Shown: piece after piece, positions 1 to 6,029 of the stretch
Layout of the letters: each line of letters begins with the position of its first letter
Numbering within the stretch: the first letter of the stretch is position 1
Assembly: GCA_948759685.1 (NCBI GenBank)
Contig: CAQBGY010000108.1
Span: 1 to 9,529 of the forward strand
Source: an uncultured Eubacterium sp.
Lineage (GTDB): Bacteria; Bacillota_A; Clostridia; Lachnospirales; Lachnospiraceae
DNA: 9,529 bases
Reading direction: 5' to 3'
Notes under the pieces: generated by a model
The model's database searches: none
Told to the model about the DNA's origin: nothing
Seen by the model: the letters and a program-made list of their open reading frames with translations, nothing else
Program-made: the position numbers and the translations under genes

Positions 1-1
1 A

Positions 2-33
2 ATAAAGGGTTATAGGTTACCTTTATCAACCTA
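2..33 (+). other. Two mutually exclusive short hairpins upstream of the surface-protein gene
   Basis: Positions 2-8 (ataaagg) are the exact complement of 20-26 (cctttat). Positions 13-18 (taggtt), inside that loop, are the exact complement of 28-33 (aaccta). The connecting loops are only one base, so both stems probably cannot form together, which gives an either/or arrangement just before the ribosome binding site at 46-51. It could be the tail of an upstream terminator, a leader switch or chance in AT-rich DNA. The window starts at base 1, so the context is missing. Confidence 0.25.
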
Positions 34-58
34 AATTTATTATATAAGGAGAAAGTAT

Positions 59-3000
59 ATGAAACAAAGAAAATTGTTATCAAAAATCACATCTGTTGTT
101 TGTGCGTTGGCGTTAGTCGTTACGTCTGTCACAGCATGGGATGTAACCAGTGTCAGTGCGGATACAACGACAACGGTGTATCAGGCAAATGACGACGGAA
201 GAGCTGAGTTGCTTAGTGAAGTTCGGGACGGAGAAATTAACTTTGCTTTAAACAAAGAGGCTTCTGTATCAAAACAAACGACACAGGAAGGTGGAACAGA
301 TTTGGGAATTATCACCAATGGAAAGTTTGATAATGGAAATTCCAAATCTACAATTATTGAAGTTGGAAGGGGAGTAAAAGAAGACCGTTGGGTGCAGGTA
401 GATTTAGGGGCAGCATATGACTCTTCTAAAATTGACAGAGTTGTGGCAATGTATAAAACGTTAAATTCCGGTCCGACAACTGCAACAGTAGGAACATATA
501 TGATTCAATATTCTTTGAATGGACTGAATTATGTAGATATTGCAGAAGTATCAGGAATAGCAGGTGCCACAAATGCCATTTACATGGACAAAGTCACAAT
601 GACGGATGAACAAAAGGCAGCAATCCCTTATACACGTTTTGTGAGAATATATGCTACAAGAGATTTGAGTGCATATGGTATGCAGATTAAAGGTATGGCA
701 GTTTTAACGGATGGAGCAACTAAGGTAAGTGAAGTTGAGTTTAAGGAAGTAGAAACTTTGGATGATCCGGTTTCACTAACAGTTACAACCAGTGATTATG
801 AACAGTTAGAATTTACTTTTGAGGCATCAGAAGGGGACAAAGGAGATTATGTATATTATGCGTATATTGATGGTACACAAAAGGAAGAGGCTGTAATCCC
901 GGGAACAACTTATGTAGAGACAGGAATTACAGGTGGTAATCATATTGTAAGAATTGTTGCAGTGAAAGATGGCGTTAAATCAAAAGGTATCACTCAGGCA
1001 GTTGATGTTGTTGATACGAAGAGCCTGTTGACAAGTGAGAGAAATTTTGCAATTGGAAAAACAGCATCAGCATCATCTATCAGAGAAAATGATAATGTAG
1101 CAAACATAACAGATGGAAGTCTTACAACGTTATTCAGAACAGCAGTAACTGATACAGAGTCAACCATTGTTATTGATTTAGGTCAGAATTATAAGTTGGA
1201 TGTTATTGAAAGAACTGTTGGACTATATGCGGCAGGAAGATATCCAAAGAGCTATACAATAGACTATTCATCTAATGGAGTGGATTTCGAGACGGTGGCA
1301 GAAGCAGAAGGAAAGGCTGAGGTGCAGTCTGTGGTAATTGACCCGGCAGAGTGTACTCTTGCGTCAGTAAGATATGTAAGATTCAGCCTTAGTAATCCGG
1401 TTGGAGCAGGATATGGTTTCCAGATGAATGAACTGGGGGTTATTATCAAAGAAGATGCGGATATGACACCGGTAGAAGTTGAAAAGTTAGATGATCCGGT
1501 TTCGCTTACAGTGACATCCAGTGATTATGAGCAGTTAGAGTATTCTTTTGAGGCATCAGAAGGAGATACAGGTGATTATACATATTATGTATATATTGAT
1601 GGAAAGAAGAAAGAAGAACCGGTGTTACCTGGTACAACTTATGTAGAGACTGGGCTTGCAGGAGGTACTCATTCTGTAAGAATTATGGCATTCAGACAGG
1701 GGATTGCTTCAGAGGGAATTATCGAGGAGATACAGGTTGCAGATCCGAAAGGACTAATTGAAACAGACAGAAATATAGCATTGGGGCGAACTGCAGTTGC
1801 ATCATCTACCAGAGTAGAGATTGTAAATGGAGAAGAGGTGCCGGATAATATTGCTAACTTAACGGATGGTAAGTTAAATACACAGTTTAGAACATTGCAG
1901 ACAGAACCAGAGGCAAATATTGTTATTGACTTAGGGGCAAATTATAAATTAAATATTATTGAATTGGTGGCAATGTCATATATTAATGACAGATATGCTA
2001 AGGAATATTCTATTGATTATTCAGAAGATGGAGAGACCTTTGAGACAGTCTGTACAGCTACAGGAAATGGCACATTCCAATATAGTAAAATCAATCCGTC
2101 GGAATGTACTTTATCATCTGTTAGATATGTGAGAGTGAATGTCAGTCAGCCTTTTGCGGAAGGGTTTGGATTCCAGTTCTATGAAATAGCGGTGATAACG
2201 AAAGATAAGAGTCTGGATGATACTGATATTACATTAAATCAGTCAGAATATACTTATACAGGTGAAGAGATTTTACCGGATGTAACAATTACATTTGGTG
2301 ACAGGGAACTTGAAATAGATAAAGATTTTACAATCAAAGGTACAGATAATATAAATGTTGGAACTGCAACAGCTGTAATAGAAGGTGCCGGCTCTTATGC
2401 AGGAAGTAAAACATTACAATATACGATTACACCGGCAGATATGAAAGATGCAGTTGTAACTACCTCTTTTGAGGAGGACGGCAATATACAGGTAAGTGTT
2501 TCATATAATGACAAGGAATTATCAGATCAAAAGGATTATACATACACTACTGAGAAAAATGCAGATGGAGATATGCTTATTAAAGTAAGTGCTGCAGGAA
2601 ATAACTTTGTTGGACAGGCAGAGAAAATTGTACCGATTACTGACTTCCCGGTAAGTGAAGCAGCAAATGTATCTGTAACTTCAACGGAAATAAATAAAAT
2701 TGATGTATCTTTTGAAAATCCAGATACATTTGCAGGTGACAGACAGGTTTATGATGTATTTGTAGATGATACATTAGCAGATGAAAATGTAACTGCAGGT
2801 TCCTATACATATGAAAAGCAAAATGCCGGTGAGCATAATATTAAGGTTGTTGCAAAAATCAATGGTCAGACATCAGAAGGTGTAGAGAAGAGTGTTGTTG
2901 TTCAAGGTATTGATATCAGTGCTTTTAAGATCGCCGTGGCAGTTCCCGAAACGGAAGAGGGATATGTTTATACCGGTGATGTGATTGCTCCGGATTGCAC

Positions 3001-3706
3001 AGTAGGCAATGAAGATGGAACAATAATTTTACAGGAAAATGTAGATTATATAATTGTATTTGAAGATAATACCAATGCAGGAACAGCAAAGATTCTTGTA
3101 ACAGGTATCGGTTTATATGAAGGTACATTAGAAGGTTCGTTTGACATTCAGCAAAAAGATATTAATAAGATAAATGTTGATTTTGCAAAAGTAAATGCAT
3201 CATATAATTATAGTGGAAAACCGATTGAACCAGTTGTATCTGTTGAAGGATTACAAAAGGATACAGATTATACGATTACGATAAGCGATAATGTAAATCC
3301 GGGAACAGCAAAGATTGTTGTAAATGGAATAGGAAATTATAAGGGTGAAGTTGTAAAAACATTCACTATTATAAAGAAAGAGGAACCAAAAACACAGACA
3401 ACTAAGAAAATTTCTATAGGAAAAGCAAAAGTTGTTTCTGCGAGTAAAAAGAAAACAGCAAAGAAAATCAGCCTGAAGTTAAAGAAAATAAAAGGTGCAA
3501 AAAAATATCAGGTCGTAATTGCTAAAGATAAAAAATGCAGAAAGGTTCTTGTTAAGAAAACTATTAAGAAGATTAAAGTAACTATAAAGAATAAGAAACT
3601 GGCAAACAAGAAGAAATTGTACGTGAAGACAAGAGCAGTGAAAGTAGTAAGTGGAAAGACTTATTACGGAAAATGGTCAACCGTTAAACGTGTTAAAATA
3701 AAATAG
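59..3706 (+). CDS. Secreted modular surface protein: F5/8C (discoidin), Fn3-like and Ig-like modules with lysine-rich C-terminal tail
   Basis: A 1215-aa exported protein, probably an adhesin or glycan-binding protein; no catalytic module is visible. The start is supported by AAGGAG at 46-51, seven bases upstream. Residues 1-34 form a signal peptide (basic start, hydrophobic core, likely cleavage after VSA). Modules in order: F5/8 type C-like ~60-218; Fn3-like ~232-320; F5/8C ~327-465; Fn3-like ~476-562; F5/8C ~570-716; Ig-like/MBG-like ~720-793 and a variant ~794-862; Fn3-like ~863-951; two further Ig-like repeats ~952-1032 and ~1033-1106 (YTGxxIxP...VDY...NAGTAKI...G pattern); basic Fn3-like tail ~1115-1215. 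The tail has about 37 lysines in 101 residues and ends KVKIK-like (RVKIK). There is no LPXTG motif or C-terminal membrane helix, so wall retention, if any, may be by charge on the tail (inference). Such tails are familiar from Lachnospiraceae secreted proteins. The ligand cannot be read from sequence. Confidence 0.85.
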   Translation: MKQRKLLSKITSVVCALALVVTSVTAWDVTSVSADTTTTVYQANDDGRAELLSEVRDGEINFALNKEASVSKQTTQEGGTDLGIITNGKFDNGNSKSTIIEVGRGVKEDRWVQVDLGAAYDSSKIDRVVAMYKTLNSGPTTATVGTYMIQYSLNGLNYVDIAEVSGIAGATNAIYMDKVTMTDEQKAAIPYTRFVRIYATRDLSAYGMQIKGMAVLTDGATKVSEVEFKEVETLDDPVSLTVTTSDYEQLEFTFEASEGDKGDYVYYAYIDGTQKEEAVIPGTTYVETGITGGNHIVRIVAVKDGVKSKGITQAVDVVDTKSLLTSERNFAIGKTASASSIRENDNVANITDGSLTTLFRTAVTDTESTIVIDLGQNYKLDVIERTVGLYAAGRYPKSYTIDYSSNGVDFETVAEAEGKAEVQSVVIDPAECTLASVRYVRFSLSNPVGAGYGFQMNELGVIIKEDADMTPVEVEKLDDPVSLTVTSSDYEQLEYSFEASEGDTGDYTYYVYIDGKKKEEPVLPGTTYVETGLAGGTHSVRIMAFRQGIASEGIIEEIQVADPKGLIETDRNIALGRTAVASSTRVEIVNGEEVPDNIANLTDGKLNTQFRTLQTEPEANIVIDLGANYKLNIIELVAMSYINDRYAKEYSIDYSEDGETFETVCTATGNGTFQYSKINPSECTLSSVRYVRVNVSQPFAEGFGFQFYEIAVITKDKSLDDTDITLNQSEYTYTGEEILPDVTITFGDRELEIDKDFTIKGTDNINVGTATAVIEGAGSYAGSKTLQYTITPADMKDAVVTTSFEEDGNIQVSVSYNDKELSDQKDYTYTTEKNADGDMLIKVSAAGNNFVGQAEKIVPITDFPVSEAANVSVTSTEINKIDVSFENPDTFAGDRQVYDVFVDDTLADENVTAGSYTYEKQNAGEHNIKVVAKINGQTSEGVEKSVVVQGIDISAFKIAVAVPETEEGYVYTGDVIAPDCTVGNEDGTIILQENVDYIIVFEDNTNAGTAKILVTGIGLYEGTLEGSFDIQQKDINKINVDFAKVNASYNYSGKPIEPVVSVEGLQKDTDYTITISDNVNPGTAKIVVNGIGNYKGEVVKTFTIIKKEEPKTQTTKKISIGKAKVVSASKKKTAKKISLKLKKIKGAKKYQVVIAKDKKCRKVLVKKTIKKIKVTIKNKKLANKKKLYVKTRAVKVVSGKTYYGKWSTVKRVKIK
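758..2206 (+). repeat. Tandem duplication of an Fn3-like + F5/8C module inside the surface-protein gene
   Basis: Copy A runs about 758-1453 and copy B about 1487-2206, with a period of about 243 codons. The first ~110 bases of each copy (from gatgatccgg at 761 and at 1490) are nearly identical at DNA level, with mostly third-position or conservative changes. The F5/8C halves have diverged more, and copy B carries a short insertion (around VNGEEV). This looks like intragenic module duplication followed by uneven divergence. Confidence 0.85.
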
Positions 3707-3728
3707 GCATAAAAGTTTGTGAAGATAA

Positions 3729-3786
3729 GCAATAAACCACTAGCATTTTTCTATTGATAATAGTATAATGTTTAGTGGTTTATTGC
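3729..3786 (+). terminator. Long hairpin between surface-protein gene and purA, possible transcript end
   Basis: The arms 3729-3742 (gcaataaaccacta) and 3773-3786 are perfectly complementary over 14 bp. With a single bulged base (3772) pairing continues for five more pairs (3743-3747 with 3767-3771), then after a small internal loop 3751-3755 pairs with 3759-3763. It sits 22 bases after the surface-protein stop. There is no clear U-run after the stem (the next bases are gattta), so it is not a canonical intrinsic terminator. It could instead be an operator or mRNA 3'-end stabiliser. Confidence 0.45.
3764..3769 (+). promoter_or_regulatory. Candidate purA -10 box (TATAAT) in the hairpin loop
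   Basis: A perfect TATAAT lies 70 bases before the purA start. No good -35 is present at 16-18 bp spacing (tagcat at 3741-3746), and no extended -10 TG. If it is used, transcription would start near 3776, inside the right arm of the 3729-3786 inverted repeat, so the purA mRNA would not contain the full hairpin. No purine riboswitch core is recognisable in the leader. Confidence 0.35.
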
Positions 3787-3838
3787 GATTTAGCGGAGAC
3801 CAAAGGAAAAATCATTAAAATATTTAGGAGGAAACCAC

Positions 3839-5113
3839 ATGGTTAGAGCAATAGTAGGTGCCAACTGGGGTGACGAAGGAAAAGGTAAGATTACAGATAT
3901 GCTTGGTGAAAAGTCAGACATTATCGTTAGATTCCAAGGTGGTAGTAACGCAGGACATACCATAATTAATGAATATGGAAAGTTTGCATTACATTTACTT
4001 CCATCAGGAGTATTTTATCAGCATACAACATGTGTTATTGGCAATGGTGTAGCACTGAATATTCCATATCTTCAGAAGGAAATTGACGATATTGTATCAC
4101 AGGGTGTACCAAAGCCAAACATTTTGGTGTCAGACAGAGCACAGATATTGATGCCGTACCATATTGATTTTGATGCATATGAAGAGGAAAGGCTTGGAGG
4201 AAAGGCTTTTGGTTCAACAAAATCAGGTATTGCTCCTTTTTATTCAGATAAATATGCAAAGATTGGCTTTCAGGTATCAGAGTTGTTTGATGAAGATACA
4301 TTAAAGGAAAAGGTGGCACGTGTTACAGAACAGAAAAATATTATGTTAGAGCATATGTACCATAAACCGCTGATTAACCCGGATGAGTTGTTAGAAACAT
4401 TACATGAATACAGAGATATTGTAAAACCTTATGTTTGTGATGTTTCATTATATTTAAATAATGCAATTAAAGAAGGAAAGACAATTCTTTTAGAAGGACA
4501 GCTTGGAACTTTAAAAGACCCTGATTTTGGTATTTATCCGATGGTTACATCGTCATCAACATTAGCATCTTATGGTGCTATTGGAGCAGGTATTCCATGC
4601 TATGAAATTAAAGATATTATCACAGTAGTAAAGGCTTATTCCTCAGCAGTAGGTGCGGGAGAGTTTGTAAGTGAAATCTTTGGTGACGAAGCGGATGAAT
4701 TAAGAAAACGCGGCGGTGACGGTGGCGAATTTGGTGCTACTACAGGTCGTCCGCGTAGAATGGGATGGTTTGACTGCGTTGCATCACGCTATGGAGTAAG
4801 AATGCAGGGAGCAACAGAGGTTGCATTGACTGTACTTGATGTATTGGGTTATCTTGATGAAATTCCGGTATGTGTAGGATATGAAATAGATGGTGAAGTA
4901 ACAAAAGACTTCCCGGTAACAGCACAGCTGAAAAAAGCAAAACCGGTATACGAAACATTACCAGGCTGGAAAGAAGATATTAGAGGAATTACCGAATACG
5001 ATAAACTTCCGGAAAACTGCCGCAAGTATATCGAATTTATTGAAAAAGAATTAGGCGTACCAGTAACAATGGTAAGCAACGGTCCAAAGAGAGAAGAAAT
5101 CATATACAGATAG
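3839..5113 (+). CDS. purA: Adenylosuccinate synthetase
   Basis: Catalyses GTP-dependent joining of IMP and aspartate to adenylosuccinate, the first committed step to AMP, in the cytosol. At 424 aa it is the usual length (about 425-430). The start is fixed by AGGAGG at 3826-3831, seven bases upstream. Visible signatures: P-loop GDEGKGK at residues 11-17 with the catalytic Asp12; NAGH ending in catalytic His40; YPMVTSSS near 233-240; TTGRPRR at 301-307 (aspartate/IMP site); PGW at 375-377; SNGPKREE near the C-terminus. Several normally strict IMP-site positions differ from E. coli: GTTGRG is GSTKSG (125-130), the partner-subunit Arg143 position is Lys141, and EGAQGT is EGQLGT (219-224), which puts Leu at the Gln224 position. 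From memory this variant is shared by Lachnospiraceae PurA proteins, so it looks like a clade feature and not decay. It is probably monocistronic, since a strong terminator follows. Confidence 0.96.
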   Translation: MVRAIVGANWGDEGKGKITDMLGEKSDIIVRFQGGSNAGHTIINEYGKFALHLLPSGVFYQHTTCVIGNGVALNIPYLQKEIDDIVSQGVPKPNILVSDRAQILMPYHIDFDAYEEERLGGKAFGSTKSGIAPFYSDKYAKIGFQVSELFDEDTLKEKVARVTEQKNIMLEHMYHKPLINPDELLETLHEYRDIVKPYVCDVSLYLNNAIKEGKTILLEGQLGTLKDPDFGIYPMVTSSSTLASYGAIGAGIPCYEIKDIITVVKAYSSAVGAGEFVSEIFGDEADELRKRGGDGGEFGATTGRPRRMGWFDCVASRYGVRMQGATEVALTVLDVLGYLDEIPVCVGYEIDGEVTKDFPVTAQLKKAKPVYETLPGWKEDIRGITEYDKLPENCRKYIEFIEKELGVPVTMVSNGPKREEIIYR

Positions 5114-5127
5114 CATTGAGCATCTGC

Positions 5128-5203
5128 AAAAATAGAAAAAGAAACAGAATCAAATGAAAAGTGCCTGCACCTTTCATTTGATTCTGTTTCTTTTTCTATT
5201 TTT
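5128..5203 (+). terminator. Very long intrinsic terminator after purA, likely bidirectional
   Basis: Bases 5128-5159 pair without a gap with 5172-5203 (32 bp). After one A/C mismatch, gtg(c) at 5161-5164 pairs with (g)cac at 5167-5170. The base of the stem is A-rich on the left and U-rich on the right (ttctattttt), so it can stop purA transcripts on the + strand and transcripts from the 63-aa gene on the - strand. It begins 14 bases after the purA stop. Confidence 0.85.
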
Positions 5204-5205
5204 AT

Positions 5206-5476
5206 AGGGCGAAAGCCCTGACAGCCTGAAAATTTCAAAGAAATTTTTAGGCTGTACAGATGCTCAAGAAAAGTAATGAAAGTCAAAGGTGAAAGCCCTG
5301 ACACCTCGAAAATCCGAGAGGATTTTTGAGGTGTACAGATGCTCAAGAAGAGTAGTGAAAGTCAAAGGTGAAAGCACTGATAGCTCGAAAATCCGAAAGG
5401 ATTTTTGAGATGTGCAGATGCTCAAGAAAAGTAGTGATAGTCAGTGTGCGAAAACTCTGCTCCTTCGAAAATTCCT
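5206..5476 (+). repeat. 3.5 tandem ~80-bp structured repeats in the convergent intergenic region
   Basis: Units start at gaaag(c): 5211, 5291 and 5370, with a degraded fourth start at 5450 that ends at the stop of the 63-aa gene; the periods are 80, 79 and 80. Each full unit has a small hairpin closed by GAAA (clearest at 5206-5219, agggc-GAAA-gccct), a 13-16 bp hairpin (5221-5255, 5301-5334, 5380-5413; the third has one mismatch), and a conserved linker containing cagatgctcaaga. The big hairpins in units 2 and 3 carry GAGA and GAAA loops on the + strand; unit 1 has a three-A loop. Several stem pairs differ between units 1 and 2 but stay complementary. The linker word cagatgctcaa also has an exact 11-base complement at 5116-5126, just after purA. 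Function unknown. Confidence 0.85.
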
Positions 5477-5666
5477 ATCCTCTATTCTCTAACAACTTTG
5501 CCAGCCACATCATAATATAAATCATGATTGGAATGATAACCATACAATACGCACTGGCCTTCCATGCGGCTTCATTTCCCATAAATGCGAAAATTAACGT
5601 AAGTAAAGCACAAACAATTAAAACGACAACAGCCAGTAAAGCGGCAATTCTTTTAAACTTCTCCAT
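5475..5666 (-). CDS. Small two-helix membrane protein, function unknown
   Basis: A 63-aa protein. The start chosen is the ATG at 5664-5666 because AAGGAG (plus-strand ctcctt, 5673-5678) lies six bases upstream; the in-frame start 12 codons earlier would run through that site and has no ribosome binding site. A basic N-terminus (MEKFKR) is followed by a hydrophobic helix at about 8-28, a short loop (NEAAWKAS), a second helix at about 38-56 and a short charged end (LLENRG). The topology is probably hairpin-like in the cytoplasmic membrane. It resembles a short membrane protein that I recall as widespread and unnamed in Lachnospiraceae. It is flanked on both sides by unusual noncoding repeats: the tandem array at its 3' end, and a ~245-base possible leader upstream. 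It converges on purA. No function can be assigned from sequence. Confidence 0.8.
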   Translation of the reverse strand: MEKFKRIAALLAVVVLIVCALLTLIFAFMGNEAAWKASAYCMVIIPIMIYIMMWLAKLLENRG

Positions 5667-5695
5667 AGTATACTCCTTAAAAATGTATGTAATAA

Positions 5696-5751
5696 CAGCC
5701 AACAGCTCGAATCTGCATGCGCGCCTTCTCGCTTTTATGGCCCACCATATA
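5696..5751 (-). repeat. Extragenic repeat, copy 1
   Basis: A 56-base element close to identical to copy 2 at 5778-5832, apart from a few substitutions and a one-base length difference in the middle. On the minus strand it reads ...ggccataaaagcgagaag... . Both copies have short complementary ends (tggc/gcca), suggesting a fold. Neither is coding: open frames through them simply repeat the same peptide. This copy lies just upstream of the 63-aa gene's ribosome binding site. Confidence 0.75.
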
Positions 5752-5777
5752 ATTAAAAAATTAAAGGTGCAACAGTT

Positions 5778-5832
5778 CAGCCAACAGCTCGAATCCGCTA
5801 TGCGCCTTCTCGCTTTTATGGCTCACCATATA
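5778..5832 (-). repeat. Extragenic repeat, copy 2
   Basis: The second copy of the 55-56 base element, 82 bases from copy 1 in the same orientation. Here the ends agcca (5779-5783) and tggct (5819-5823) are complementary over five bases. Its left end overlaps the left arm of the 13-bp inverted repeat at 5771-5783, and its right end abuts the hairpin at 5832-5894. Confidence 0.75.
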
Positions 5833-5894
5833 CAAAAAAGAACAGGGATTCAAAGTCCTGCGAGCAGTCCTTGTGAATCTCTGCTCTTTTTTGT
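5832..5894. terminator. Terminator-like hairpin, both strands
   Basis: Bases 5832-5852 pair with 5874-5894 with one mismatch (5842/5884) and one G-U pair, giving a ~20-bp stem with a 21-base loop that itself contains ctgc...gcag. An A6 run at the left base and a U6 run at the right make it able to terminate in either direction. It lies in a divergent intergenic region, where no gene end needs a terminator. It may therefore end a short RNA or act as an attenuator in the leader of the 63-aa gene. Confidence 0.6.
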
Positions 5895-5917
5895 GCATGG
5901 CTGAACTGTTATAAAAT

Positions 5918-5945
5918 ATTATACCAAAACAATAACATATTGCAA
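5918..5945 (-). promoter_or_regulatory. Candidate minus-strand promoter for the 63-aa gene or a short RNA
   Basis: On the minus strand TTGCAA (5945-5940), a 16-base spacer and a perfect TATAAT (5923-5918). The predicted start is near 5911, giving a ~245-base untranslated leader before the 63-aa gene, or a ~80-base RNA if transcription stops at the 5832-5894 hairpin. Confidence 0.55.
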
Positions 5946-5968
5946 TTATTGTTTGAAATCAGTATAAT
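5940..5968 (+). promoter_or_regulatory. Promoter for the SEC-C protein gene
   Basis: TTGCAA at 5940-5945, a 17-base spacer and a perfect TATAAT at 5963-5968. The predicted start near 5975 leaves a ~55-base leader that can form two small adjacent hairpins (5982-5987 with 5993-5998; 5999-6004 with 6009-6014), or alternatively 5980-5985 with 6011-6016. TTGCAA is its own complement and is shared with the divergent promoter. Confidence 0.65.
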
Positions 5969-6029
5969 CTAAGAAGTTCAGTATTCTGTACGAGAATATA
6001 TTTTAGCGAAAATACTTTTGGAGGATAAT

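Larger units (their letters stand above)
5771..5910. repeat. 140-bp unit bounded by 13-bp perfect inverted repeats
   Basis: Bases 5771-5783 (aacagttcagcca) are the exact complement of 5898-5910. Between them lie repeat copy 2 and the terminator-like hairpin. The bounded unit could be a miniature inverted-repeat element, or the closing stem of a structured leader RNA: on the minus strand the predicted transcript starts at or next to this arm. No target-site duplication is evident at its edges. Confidence 0.7.

Noticed and set aside
3773..3838. Purine riboswitch or PurR box before purA
   Set aside because: None of the conserved junction sequence of the purine riboswitch and no paired CGAA-type PurR box is visible.
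4849..5346. 165-codon minus-strand open frame across the purA 3' end and the first repeats
   Set aside because: It lies antisense to the clear purA gene and runs through the terminator hairpin and two repeat units; its peptide is unlike any family I know and it has no ribosome binding site support.
5206..5476. CRISPR array
   Set aside because: The whole ~80-bp unit is repeated with gradual divergence; there are no unique spacers between short identical repeats and no cas genes in the window.
5667..5702. Twelve-residue N-terminal extension of the 63-aa protein
   Set aside because: The extension would cover the AAGGAG at 5673-5678 and the upstream ATG lacks its own site.
5524..5904. 126-codon plus-strand open frame
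   Set aside because: It is antisense to the 63-aa gene and its second half is the extragenic repeat translated twice (RLLAFMAHHI appears in each copy), then the hairpin. It is a by-product of the repeats.
6018..6029. TTG start for the SEC-C protein, four residues longer
   Set aside because: The TTG is part of the region holding the GGAGG ribosome binding site, which is ideally spaced for the ATG at 6030.
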